Shown here: positions 19,388 to 28,036 of the stretch, piece by piece | How positions within the stretch are numbered: the first letter of the stretch is position 1 | How the letters are laid out: every line of letters starts with the position of its first letter | DNA from: CAYRFE01 sp964423645 [NCBI: uncultured bacterium] | GTDB lineage: Bacteria; Macinerneyibacteriota; Macinerneyibacteria; Macinerneyibacteriales | NCBI GenBank assembly: GCA_964423645.1 | Contig: CAYRFE010000001.1 | Span: 62,001-126,000, forward strand | DNA length: 64,000 nucleotides | Direction of reading: 5' to 3' | Made by a program: the position numbers and the translations under genes | Notes under the pieces: generated by a model | Databases searched by the model: none | The model's input: the letters and a program-made list of their open reading frames with translations, nothing else | Told to the model about the DNA's origin: nothing

Positions 19388-20859
19388 AATTGATCCTGGA
19401 AGGTGATACCGACAGAATACCTTCTTTTTTGCGATATATCCCTGAAGAAGATTTTCTTGATGATGATTCTATGGTCCTGAATGTCACCTCTGACTCAACA
19501 AAAATTGTTATTTCATCAGGCGGGCAAGTGCTCGCAGAAAAAATATTTTTTATGACTCCGGACACCGAAGAACGAATATTCAGCCTTATCTATGACTTTT
19601 TCGATCGTTATCGCTCGGCAAAACACAGCGAGATAGAGCTTGAACATTATCGAAAAACGCTTGACATTTTTCTTAATATAAGTGAGTTAGTAGCTCGTTT
19701 TACCGATATTTCGTCTGTATTGTCGGTTTTGATGGAGTATTCGGTCAATCTGGTGAACGGAGAAGTCGGTAATATATTTCTCCTGGAAAGCGATCAACAC
19801 AGTATTGAATGGGGTTTTCCCGTTTCGGCATATAAAGCGATTCAAATTGATGATATGACCGTGGTTGACCATATTAAAACCGTCGGTGATGCGGTTGTCA
19901 TGAATGATATTGATTATCCTGACCTGGGAAAACTTCGAATTAAAACACTTATATCGGTGCCGATTCATTTCCAACAGAAATTATTGGGGATTGTGACGAT
20001 CATCAATAAAAGGACAGATGAGTTTTTTACTGCAACTGATCAAGAATTATTAAAAAGTGTGTGTATGGTTGCGGCTGTATCATTGGAACGAGTGAAGGTG
20101 TTCCAAGAAAACTTAGAACGTGATCGAATGATGCTTGAATTAAAGGTCGCCCATGATGTTCAACAAACACTTATGCCGGATCGGAATCCCCAATTAGAGG
20201 GGCTTGAAATATTTGCCGATTGCATAACCGCTCTTGAAATTGGCGGAGATCTTTATTATTATGAAAAATCCGGAGATTTTTTGCATTTTCTCGTAGGTGA
20301 TGTGTCCAATAAAGGCGTACCGGCCGGACTAATGATGGCATCGACGTTGTCGTATATAAAAGTGTATACACAGTTATATCCTAATACCAATGAAATAGTT
20401 GATAAGACCAATCAAATGTTGGCACACGATGTTGGGGATAATGACGCAATGTTTGTCACGTTGTTTTTCGGAAAACTTGATGTTCCGCAAAAAACGCTTT
20501 ATTATACCAATGCCGGGCACAATTATCCGGCAATTATCAGTGAGGACGGGTCAATTACAGAATTGGCAGGCGGCGGACCGTTCATTGGCCAATTTCCTTG
20601 GGCCACATACGAGGAGCGTATAGTGCAGATCAAAAAAAATGATTTGATGTTTTTTTATACTGATGGTATAATAGAAGGTCTTACCCATGCAGGCGAATTG
20701 TATGGAAAAGAGCGTTTATATTCTCTTTTGCGATCGATACGAACTGAGAATTTGGAAGAAATATATAAGAAGGTGATGTTGGATATAAGCCAACGTTGTG
20801 ATCTGAAAAGCCGTTGGGATGATATGACGGTAATGTTGATGAGGTTTCGTGATGCTTGA
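19384..20859 (+). CDS. GAF-domain PP2C-type serine phosphatase (RsbU/SpoIIE-like)
   Basis: 491 aa, start overlapping the previous stop (ATGA). The N-terminal 75 residues are unclassified, a GAF domain spans about 85-245, a linker helix with LELKVAHDVQQTLMPD about 245-265, and the phosphatase domain 270-490. The metal-binding aspartates are in EIGGDLYYY and VGDVSNKGVPAGLMMA, with YTDGIIEGLTHAGELYG and RWDDMTVMLMRF near the end. Such enzymes dephosphorylate a STAS-domain antagonist in partner-switching systems. The kinase and STAS genes follow directly, so the substrate is probably the STAS protein at 21248. Confidence 0.93.
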   Translation: MKLILEGDTDRIPSFLRYIPEEDFLDDDSMVLNVTSDSTKIVISSGGQVLAEKIFFMTPDTEERIFSLIYDFFDRYRSAKHSEIELEHYRKTLDIFLNISELVARFTDISSVLSVLMEYSVNLVNGEVGNIFLLESDQHSIEWGFPVSAYKAIQIDDMTVVDHIKTVGDAVVMNDIDYPDLGKLRIKTLISVPIHFQQKLLGIVTIINKRTDEFFTATDQELLKSVCMVAAVSLERVKVFQENLERDRMMLELKVAHDVQQTLMPDRNPQLEGLEIFADCITALEIGGDLYYYEKSGDFLHFLVGDVSNKGVPAGLMMASTLSYIKVYTQLYPNTNEIVDKTNQMLAHDVGDNDAMFVTLFFGKLDVPQKTLYYTNAGHNYPAIISEDGSITELAGGGPFIGQFPWATYEERIVQIKKNDLMFFYTDGIIEGLTHAGELYGKERLYSLLRSIRTENLEEIYKKVMLDISQRCDLKSRWDDMTVMLMRFRDA

Positions 20860-21247
20860 AGTAAAGGTAGTGATACCCCCTGATATGGGCTATATTGACA
20901 GTGTTTATACTATGATTGACAGTGTTATGAGGAAATTGAATGCGGAGAAGAAAGATATTTTTGATGTAAAGCTCGCGGTCAGTGAGGGGGTAACCAATGC
21001 GATACGACATGCCCGAACAGCGGTTCGAATCACGGTTACCTATGCGGTACAGGAAAACGAACTTAATTTTGAAATCTATAATGATGGTGAATCTTTTCAC
21101 CCGTCTGACAAGGAATTTGCGATACCGGACCTGTATGAGGAGCATAAACGAGGAATCTATCTGATGTCGGCATATATGGATGAGATCAGTTATGAAGACG
21201 ATACTGAGGGCACGGTGCTGCATTTAACAAAGCGAATAAGGAGGTAG
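20852..21247 (+). CDS. Anti-sigma-factor-type serine kinase (RsbW/SpoIIAB-like ATPase)
   Basis: 131 aa from ATG 20852 (GAGGT seven bases upstream), overlapping the phosphatase gene by 8 bases. HATPase_c fold: N-box AVSEGVTNAIRHA (E45, N49), YNDGESF, and RGIYLMSAYMDEISYE before a GTVLHL strand. In the family it phosphorylates the STAS partner on serine and sequesters a target, often a sigma factor. No sigma factor gene is nearby, so its target may be different. Confidence 0.9.
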   Translation: MLEVKVVIPPDMGYIDSVYTMIDSVMRKLNAEKKDIFDVKLAVSEGVTNAIRHARTAVRITVTYAVQENELNFEIYNDGESFHPSDKEFAIPDLYEEHKRGIYLMSAYMDEISYEDDTEGTVLHLTKRIRR

Positions 21248-21589
21248 ATGATGAATATCGGGGTGGAAGAAAAATCAGGAACGACGGTAGTATTTGTATT
21301 GGATGGAAAGCTTGATCTGAACGCATCAAAACCGCTCAAAGATGCGGTAGAACGCATGTTTCCTGTGAAAAAAAATGTTGTGTTACATTTGGGTAAAGTT
21401 GATTTTGCCAACAGTAGCGGACTCGGATTACTGGTATCATTACTGAAAAGTGCGAAAAGTTATAGTGTGAATTTGTACATATGTGAGCTCCAATCCTATG
21501 TGAAAGAACTTTTCGAAGTGACACAGTTGAATCGGATTTTTGAGATTTACGAGACTATAGAAGATGTTATGTTGAAATGTGAGGGGTGA
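21248..21589 (+). CDS. STAS-domain antagonist (RsbV/SpoIIAA-like)
   Basis: 113 aa with AAGGAGG just upstream; the ATG at 21251 is an equally possible start. One STAS domain: VVFVLDGKLDLNAS, then LGKVDFANSSGLGLLVS, where the serine at the loop (residues 56-57) is the expected phosphorylation site. Phosphorylated by the kinase at 20852 and dephosphorylated by the PP2C at 19384, it would switch the free kinase level. The three genes are contiguous, a complete partner-switch. Confidence 0.9.
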   Translation: MMNIGVEEKSGTTVVFVLDGKLDLNASKPLKDAVERMFPVKKNVVLHLGKVDFANSSGLGLLVSLLKSAKSYSVNLYICELQSYVKELFEVTQLNRIFEIYETIEDVMLKCEG

Positions 21590-21592
21590 CGC

Positions 21593-23575
21593 ATGGATCA
21601 GTACCGCCGAGCACTTGAGTCTCACAGTGAAGACGATTGTATGCATGCACTTATGGAGTTGGCATATATCGAAGAACCTTGGGCAGATGAGCTGATTGTA
21701 GGCTCTGTCGGTACTGAGTTTCAGGGTGTCCGATCGTTTTTAGCGGATATCATTATTGAGCGACATACTCCTGATATGTTGTGTAAGATCGCTGATTTTT
21801 TGTCAAGTGATCGTATTGAAACGCGAAATTTCGCAGGAAAACTTTTGGTTACCATTGGTGAAGATTCATTTGAAGCGCTCACGAAAGTCCTTTTACAGAA
21901 ATCTCATGCCGTTCGACAATTTGCGGTGGATTGTATTCGTGAGATCGGTGATGTACCCCAAAATGTCGCCGACGGATTGCTGCAACGACTACAGGATCCG
22001 GACGAAAACGTGAATGTCAAATACTCTGTGTGTGAGACACTTGCACAATTGGGTAACCCGGAGCATTCAAGTATTTTACGATCATTTATTCATGACCCTG
22101 ATATCGGGTACATGGCGTTATTTGCGGTGGGGATGATCGAAAAGGAATCAGGTATCGCGTTTTTAATGGATCAGTATTCTCACGGTGATGAATTGTATAA
22201 GTTCGCGGTGCTAGATGTATTGGGGCATATTCATTGTCGTCAAGTACGTGAAGAATTGTATACGCTTCTTGCAAAAGAACAGGGATACTTGACCCATATT
22301 ATTTGTAGAGCTATCGCAGAATCGATGCTCCCCGGTGAAAAAATTGAAGCACATCCGGACGTATTCGTTGAAACACTTACTGATGATGATTGTATCGTAC
22401 GGCGAAGTGTTGCAAAGGCAATGGCATATGACGGCAGAACTGAGTTTGTTGATGCGATCGCAAGGTGTCTTGATGATGCATGCATTGACCTTCGAGATGA
22501 AGTATTTGAAATATTTCGTTCCCAACGATGTGTTCTTGGAAATCGAGCACTTGCATTGTATGATACGTTTGGAGTTGAAGGACGTAAAAATATTTTGTCG
22601 TTGATCGGAGAATTAAATCTTCAAGAATATGAAAAAGTGATTATTAACGGACTTCATGATAGTAGCAGTGAGATACGTGAGTTGGCTGCTTTTGCATACG
22701 GGAAGTTTTCCGGTGTGCAGCGAATCGATGAACTTCGCACACTTGCAGCGCAAGAATCGGTTGTAGAAGTGCAAGTAGCATTTATCCGCGCATTGGGTTG
22801 GCATCGTGATGAGGGTTCAGTCCGATTGTTATTGGATATGTTTATTCGTGCCGAAGATCCAATTGTTCACGATGCAGTTATGGGAAGCATGATTATTATC
22901 GGAGGACAAGAGGTAATAGATGCATTGACCGAACTTTTACAAGAAGGTAATCTGTCGCATCAGGCTCGCTCGTCTGTTATTTCTGCGTTAGGGTGGATCG
23001 GTGAGATTGAAGTTATTCCGGCTCTTCGCCCGTTCATTGATGATGAAGATCCGCTTATACGTGAAAAAGTGATTACGACGGTCGCACGATTGAATGCAGC
23101 TGAATTTACTGACCTTATCGTTGCCTCGCTTAATGACGAAGTTTCGTCGGTACGTGAAGCGGCTTTTGAGGCATTATGGTATTTCGGTGACTCGAGGTTA
23201 TTGGAGTTTACAAAAGTAATGCTTCATGATGAAGAGGCATGGCTTCGATACAAGGCGTTTAAAAAATTAGCGCAGTTTTTGCCGGATTCATCATTAGAGG
23301 ATTTTCTTATACATACCTTTTACAATGCTGAAGGACTTGACCGGATCGCGGTCATTCAAACGTTATCAAAAAGTTCTATGAGCAGTGCAATATGTGATAT
23401 TATTCGTATGTTGTTAACACATGATGATCGGGATCTTATCGTTGAAGCATTGTCGATCATCGAAGCGCGGAAACCTACCGGATTTATTGATGATATCAAT
23501 GGATTAATCGCACGGCAATCCGATCCGTTTATTCGAAAAAAAGCAGAAACCATAAAAAAACAATACGGCGGGTGA
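21593..23575 (+). CDS. Large HEAT-repeat protein
   Basis: 660 aa, start three bases after the STAS stop. The whole protein is made of roughly 30-residue two-helix repeats of HEAT/PBS-lyase type: AVRQFAVDCIREIGDV, RLQDPDENVNVKYSVCETLA, DDDCIVRRSVAKAMAY, LRPFIDDEDPLIREKVITTV, SLNDEVSSVREAAFEALWYF. No signal peptide, membrane segment or catalytic motif is seen, so it is probably a cytoplasmic protein-binding scaffold. It sits between the partner-switch genes and cheR, sharing the transcript with both, which suggests it links or serves the two modules. The binding partner is unknown. Confidence 0.85.
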   Translation: MDQYRRALESHSEDDCMHALMELAYIEEPWADELIVGSVGTEFQGVRSFLADIIIERHTPDMLCKIADFLSSDRIETRNFAGKLLVTIGEDSFEALTKVLLQKSHAVRQFAVDCIREIGDVPQNVADGLLQRLQDPDENVNVKYSVCETLAQLGNPEHSSILRSFIHDPDIGYMALFAVGMIEKESGIAFLMDQYSHGDELYKFAVLDVLGHIHCRQVREELYTLLAKEQGYLTHIICRAIAESMLPGEKIEAHPDVFVETLTDDDCIVRRSVAKAMAYDGRTEFVDAIARCLDDACIDLRDEVFEIFRSQRCVLGNRALALYDTFGVEGRKNILSLIGELNLQEYEKVIINGLHDSSSEIRELAAFAYGKFSGVQRIDELRTLAAQESVVEVQVAFIRALGWHRDEGSVRLLLDMFIRAEDPIVHDAVMGSMIIIGGQEVIDALTELLQEGNLSHQARSSVISALGWIGEIEVIPALRPFIDDEDPLIREKVITTVARLNAAEFTDLIVASLNDEVSSVREAAFEALWYFGDSRLLEFTKVMLHDEEAWLRYKAFKKLAQFLPDSSLEDFLIHTFYNAEGLDRIAVIQTLSKSSMSSAICDIIRMLLTHDDRDLIVEALSIIEARKPTGFIDDINGLIARQSDPFIRKKAETIKKQYGG

Positions 23576-23577
23576 CC

Positions 23578-24396
23578 ATGGATTTAGAAATTGAGTTAAA
23601 TGACGACGAATTTGAAATACTACGAGATATGGTCTATGAAAAAACCGGCATGTATTTCAAGGAGAATAAAAAATATCTGATAAAGAGTCGTCTTATGGGA
23701 CGTTTAAAAGAGTTGAAACTCAACTCATATAAAGATTATTATTACCGAGTGAAATATGATTCGAAAGAATCGGTCGAAATGATAAATTGTCTTACGACCA
23801 ATGAGACGAGTTTTTTTAGAACCATGCCGCATATTACCGAGTTACAGCAAAAGATTTTGCCTGAATTTGCAAAAAAAGGTGCTATGGTGCGTATATGGTC
23901 AGCTGCGTGTTCAACCGGTGAAGAGCCGTATACGATAGCAATTATTATAAAAGAACTTGAAAAAAAAGGAATAAGAATCCCGGTGGAGATCATCGGTACG
24001 GATATAGACGAACAGGTTTTACATAAAGCACGTGAAGGGCTTTATACTATGAATTCATTCAGGGGGGTTGAGAACGGGTATATTCAGAATTATTTTAAAA
24101 AACAAGGGCAGCTTTACGCGATTAATCCTGAAATTAAAAACATGGTGAAATTCAGCAAGTTGAATTTGATCGATTCGCTCAAAATGACCACGATGAAAAA
24201 TTTTGATGTGGTATTGTGCAGAAACGTACTCATTTATTTTTCTCAAGAATCAAGAAAGAAAGTCATTGAACATTTATATTTATCCTTAAAAAAAGACGGA
24301 TATTTTTTCTTGGGTCATTCAGAGACTTTGCATGGTGTGTTCGATGGTTTTCAGGTAGTGCATGTGCCCGGGGCAGTTTTGTATAAAAAGGGGTAA
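23578..24396 (+). CDS. cheR: Chemotaxis protein methyltransferase CheR
   Basis: 272 aa from ATG 23578 (a GTG at 23572 overlapping the HEAT gene is the alternative). N-terminal helical domain with KTGMYFKENKKYLIKSRL, then NCLTTNETSFFR, SAM-binding RIWSAACSTGEEPYTIAI, GTDIDEQVLHKAREGLY, and VVLCRNVLIYFSQESRKKV. It methylates glutamates on chemoreceptors. No C-terminal TPR or pentapeptide tail. No receptor gene is in the window. Confidence 0.96.
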   Translation: MDLEIELNDDEFEILRDMVYEKTGMYFKENKKYLIKSRLMGRLKELKLNSYKDYYYRVKYDSKESVEMINCLTTNETSFFRTMPHITELQQKILPEFAKKGAMVRIWSAACSTGEEPYTIAIIIKELEKKGIRIPVEIIGTDIDEQVLHKAREGLYTMNSFRGVENGYIQNYFKKQGQLYAINPEIKNMVKFSKLNLIDSLKMTTMKNFDVVLCRNVLIYFSQESRKKVIEHLYLSLKKDGYFFLGHSETLHGVFDGFQVVHVPGAVLYKKG

Positions 24397-24399
24397 CGA

Positions 24400-24762
24400 A
24401 TGAAGACAATATTGATAGTGGACGACTCGTCAGGTGTAAGAAAGTTTGTCATGTTTTCATTGAAAAATCATGGCTATCGTGTGGTCGAAGCGGAAGACGG
24501 TCAAGATGCACTTGAAAAACTCAGCGATGAACATGCAGACCTTATTATTACCGATCTCAATATGCCGCATATGGACGGATTTTCTCTTATCAAAACGTTG
24601 CGCCAATCTGAAGAATTTACGCGAACGCCCATTATTATTTTGACCACCGAAGAAGGCGCACGCGAACGCGAACAGGGAATAAGTGCCGGTGCAAATGCAT
24701 ATATGGTCAAACCGTTCAAACCTGCTCAAATATTAGAATTGGTAAGGCAGTACCTTTCATAA
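24400..24762 (+). CDS. cheY: Single-domain response regulator CheY
   Basis: 120 aa, AGGGG-type site upstream. A lone receiver: VDDSSGVRKFV with the acidic pair, phospho-acceptor in IITDLNMPHMDG, the threonine in IIILTTEEG, and the lysine in YMVKPFKP. Placed between cheR and the CheZ-like gene, it is the likely flagellar-motor signal and CheZ substrate. Its kinase, CheA, is not encoded here. Confidence 0.92.
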   Translation: MKTILIVDDSSGVRKFVMFSLKNHGYRVVEAEDGQDALEKLSDEHADLIITDLNMPHMDGFSLIKTLRQSEEFTRTPIIILTTEEGAREREQGISAGANAYMVKPFKPAQILELVRQYLS

Positions 24763-24773
24763 AGGAGGAACAT

Positions 24774-25514
24774 GTGGAAGAGAAAAAATTATTAAATGTT
24801 GACCAAATCCAAGTAGTGAAGCAGGAAATGCTTGAACTATTCAATTTTGTTGATATGGCAATGAAAGATTTTGCATCAATTCATAAACCTGCACTTCAGG
24901 AAGGTACCGTGAAAACCGTTGAGACAACACAGCAGCTCATGCGCGTTTCTGAAGAGACCGAGCAAGTGGCGACCGAGATGTTGAATTTAATCGATGCAAT
25001 GAATGAACGACTTGATGCAGAGAATCAGATCATGGCTCAACTTAGTGACAATTTTTCCGGTATTGAAAAAGAATTATTGCCTGAATATGCCGCAATTGTT
25101 GAAAAAATGGAAGCGCAAGGAATGTCATCGGAAGCGATCATTGAAATGAAAAAGCAATTGGCTCGTTTAATAGAACATTCTCGAACAAATCTTTCTTACG
25201 GTGTTCAGTTGCGTGAGCATTTGGATATGGATACGAATGACATGTTTGAGCTTATGAATCGAATGCAATTTCAGGATATCACGGCTCAGCAGATTGCTGC
25301 TGCAGTTAATAATATCAAATCAATATATGATCGGATCACGCATGTGTTGGGAGCACTTAATATTGCGATTCCTGACGAGAATTCGGTCATAACGATTGCA
25401 ATGCCTGATACGGGCAGCGCATCATATGACGGAAATGCGACAGTCGGTAACCGGGAAGAGCGTCAGCAAATGGCGGATGAGATTTCCCGTCAACAAGAAG
25501 AAATATCGGGTTAG
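24774..25514 (+). CDS. cheZ: CheZ-like CheY-P phosphatase
   Basis: 246 aa from GTG 24774, with AAAGGAGG upstream; the ATG two bases earlier is in a frame that soon stops. Long helices with heptad character, then NRMQFQDITAQQI at 162-174. D168 and Q172 have the spacing of the catalytic D143 and Q147 of E. coli CheZ (DFQDLTGQ). The C-terminal tail (about 205-246) is polar and may carry the CheY-docking helix. It lies directly after cheY. The overall sequence is far from the proteobacterial form, so the call rests on the motif and the neighbour. Confidence 0.8.
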   Translation: MEEKKLLNVDQIQVVKQEMLELFNFVDMAMKDFASIHKPALQEGTVKTVETTQQLMRVSEETEQVATEMLNLIDAMNERLDAENQIMAQLSDNFSGIEKELLPEYAAIVEKMEAQGMSSEAIIEMKKQLARLIEHSRTNLSYGVQLREHLDMDTNDMFELMNRMQFQDITAQQIAAAVNNIKSIYDRITHVLGALNIAIPDENSVITIAMPDTGSASYDGNATVGNREERQQMADEISRQQEEISG

Positions 25515-25520
25515 GAGCAT

Positions 25521-26555
25521 ATGATTTCTGTTCTTATCGTTGATGACTCTGCGTTCATGCGCAAAGCGATAGAAAAAATGATTTCAGGTGAGCGTGATAT
25601 ATCAATCGTCGCTATCGCTAAGAATGGTGCCGAAGCGGTTGAAATGAATAAAAAATTTCGACCGGATATTATTACAATGGATATAGAAATGCCTGTAATG
25701 ACCGGAATTGAAGCCCTGAAGATAATTATGCGTGAAGCGCCTACAAACGTGATCATGATCAGTTCATTGACCCAAGAAGGAGCTGATGTCACACTTGAAG
25801 CATTGCAATTGGGGGCAGTTGATTTTATTCCGAAAAAAATGTCTTTTGTCTCGCTGGACATCATAGGCATAAAGAATGATCTTCTGGCAAAAATGAGGGC
25901 ATTTGCTGCCCGTAAGAATGCAAAGGTTGTTCGCACTTCACCTGTGTTCATACCGCGTGAGCGTGATAGCCATAAGGTCATTCGACAATCAATCCAAGCA
26001 TCATTGGTAACCATCGGTGTTTCAACGGGAGGTCCTCCGGCATTGCAGATATTAATACCGGCGTTACCAAAAGATTTTCCCGTGCCGATTTTGATCGTGC
26101 AGCATATGCCGCCTGCATTTACGGGGCCTTTAGCTCGAAGACTTGATACGTTAAGTCAGATCAATGTCAAAGAAGCAGAAGACGGTGAGTCTTTACGACC
26201 GGGGGTTGCATATATTGCCCCCGGCGGGAAACATTTGCAAGTGCGACGACGAGGGTTGATCTCGTTAACGGTGAATCCTATGGGCAAGAGACATATCCCG
26301 TCCGTGGATATTCTTGATTCTTCTGCAGCTGAGTATTACGGAGCGGATATGATCGGTGTGATTCTTACCGGCATGGGGAATGACGGATATGAAGGTTTAA
26401 CCTTGTGTAAACGGCAGGGCGCGTATATACTTGCACAAGACGAAGATTCGTGTGTAGTGTACGGTATGCCGCGCGCCGTGGTCGAGGGAGGTTTGGCTGA
26501 TGAAGTACTTCCTTTACACATGATCGCACCACGTTTAACGGAGTTGATGAAATGA
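25521..26555 (+). CDS. cheB: Chemotaxis protein-glutamate methylesterase CheB
   Basis: 344 aa. Receiver domain 1-125 with phospho-acceptor D54 (TMDIEMPVMTG), a linker, and the methylesterase domain from about 160 with the triad S168 (GVSTGGPP), H195 (VQHMPPAF) and D288 (TGMGNDGYEG). It removes methyl groups added by CheR and is switched on by phosphorylation from CheA. It overlaps the following TPR gene by ATGA. Confidence 0.96.
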   Translation: MISVLIVDDSAFMRKAIEKMISGERDISIVAIAKNGAEAVEMNKKFRPDIITMDIEMPVMTGIEALKIIMREAPTNVIMISSLTQEGADVTLEALQLGAVDFIPKKMSFVSLDIIGIKNDLLAKMRAFAARKNAKVVRTSPVFIPRERDSHKVIRQSIQASLVTIGVSTGGPPALQILIPALPKDFPVPILIVQHMPPAFTGPLARRLDTLSQINVKEAEDGESLRPGVAYIAPGGKHLQVRRRGLISLTVNPMGKRHIPSVDILDSSAAEYYGADMIGVILTGMGNDGYEGLTLCKRQGAYILAQDEDSCVVYGMPRAVVEGGLADEVLPLHMIAPRLTELMK

Positions 26556-28036
26556 AGTATATTGTTCTGTGTTTTTTAGTTGTGTCTGTATATGCCGCTG
26601 TTTTCCCCGCTGTGATCAATCGTGTGGAAGTTATTCCTGCCAACGGAAAAACCCGTATAAAAATATATTTGGATAACCCCGATATAAAGTATTATGATGT
26701 AGTAGACAAAAGCACGAATAAGCTTATTGTGAAAGTTTTGAATACGACAATTGCTTCGCCCTACTCAAAATCTTTTTCCCAAGCTGATATTACGACACTG
26801 CGTGCCGCACGTAATAATCCGCAAGATGTGTGGGTTGTCGCGGAGTTATCGGTCCCTATGCTGACAAAGGAGCATTCTGTTCAACGTGAGGGAAATGTTT
26901 CGGTTATTGTTTATGATGTATATTTCCCTGTTCGCACAATCTCTGATCCCGTTCAGACAAAGGTAACCCAATCTGATAAAAATACGAATATCTCGCCGCA
27001 AACTCCACAAACGACACCAAAAACAACAACAGTGGTTCCAAATCCGACGACTACTTCATCGCACACACCTGAGATTCCTGCGAAGGATACAACATTACGC
27101 ACAATGGTTGACAGTGAACTGGGAATGGCGACAGTCATTTCTATCAAATCGGAGGATGCGGTAATTGTTCGCATTAAAACAGGCGGGGCTGAGGATGTGG
27201 GCATAGAGGATGCCATTTTAAAGAGAAGTATTGATGCTGCCGAATATGAAAAGGCTTGTATTCTGCTCAATGAATATGCACGGAAATATCCCGAGCATGC
27301 AGCGTATTTTTATGAAAAAATAGGCGAGTTGTATTTAAAAGAAAATGATTTTACGCAGGCGCGTGAATTTTATCGTAAGGCATACGACGGGTACACGGAA
27401 AAAAGTCAAGATAAAAGTCGAGCAGCATACTTTATCGGACAGATCAGTTTTACGCTCAATCAGTATCAAGATGCGATAAAATTTACTGATTATACTGTTG
27501 CACATTCGACTATCACGCAACTTCTTCATAAGACGTATTTGTTGAGAGGTGATGTGTTTCAATCACGCGAGGATTCAGAACGTGCGCTTGATAGTTTTAA
27601 TCGAGCTTTGAATACCGCGTCGTCTCAGTCTGATACCGGGACCGTATTATACAAATTATATAGGGTATATCGGGAACGTAAGGATTACAAAGCCGCGCAC
27701 ACCCATCTTACAAAATTGGTTGCATCGGGTGTTGTATTTCAACCGGCACGAAAAAAAGAGTTAGATTTTGACAATGCCGATTTATATTATTTGCTTACCG
27801 AACGAGAAAAATCCATTATTGCGTATAAGGAACTTTTAAATACCTATGCAACTGACCCTGATTCAGCATGGGTATTCTATCAATTAGGCACAATTTATCG
27901 CAGTATGAATAATACGAAAGAGGCTCTCCAGTATTTTACTCAATTAATCGAGAAGCATCCTACTTCATATTGGGCAGAACATGCACGGTTTCACGTTAAG
28001 AGTATGACGAGCACGTACAATGAAAAAAAGCAATGA
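26552..28036 (+). CDS. Exported protein with AMIN-like N-terminus and TPR repeats
   Basis: 494 aa, start overlapping cheB's stop. Signal peptide (KYIVLCFLVVSVYAAVF). Residues 20-130 read like an AMIN domain (INRVEVIPANGKTRIKIYL, then KLIVKVLNTTIAS and DVWVVAELSVPM), a fold that binds peptidoglycan or targets envelope machines. A Pro/Thr-rich linker (about 145-185) leads to TPR repeats from about 230 to the end (YFYEKIGELYLKENDFTQA, SAWVFYQLGTIYRSMNNTK). Its place between cheB and a kinase suggests a role in an envelope machine tied to motility, such as the flagellum or pili, but this is inferred. Confidence 0.75.
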   Translation: MKYIVLCFLVVSVYAAVFPAVINRVEVIPANGKTRIKIYLDNPDIKYYDVVDKSTNKLIVKVLNTTIASPYSKSFSQADITTLRAARNNPQDVWVVAELSVPMLTKEHSVQREGNVSVIVYDVYFPVRTISDPVQTKVTQSDKNTNISPQTPQTTPKTTTVVPNPTTTSSHTPEIPAKDTTLRTMVDSELGMATVISIKSEDAVIVRIKTGGAEDVGIEDAILKRSIDAAEYEKACILLNEYARKYPEHAAYFYEKIGELYLKENDFTQAREFYRKAYDGYTEKSQDKSRAAYFIGQISFTLNQYQDAIKFTDYTVAHSTITQLLHKTYLLRGDVFQSREDSERALDSFNRALNTASSQSDTGTVLYKLYRVYRERKDYKAAHTHLTKLVASGVVFQPARKKELDFDNADLYYLLTEREKSIIAYKELLNTYATDPDSAWVFYQLGTIYRSMNNTKEALQYFTQLIEKHPTSYWAEHARFHVKSMTSTYNEKKQ

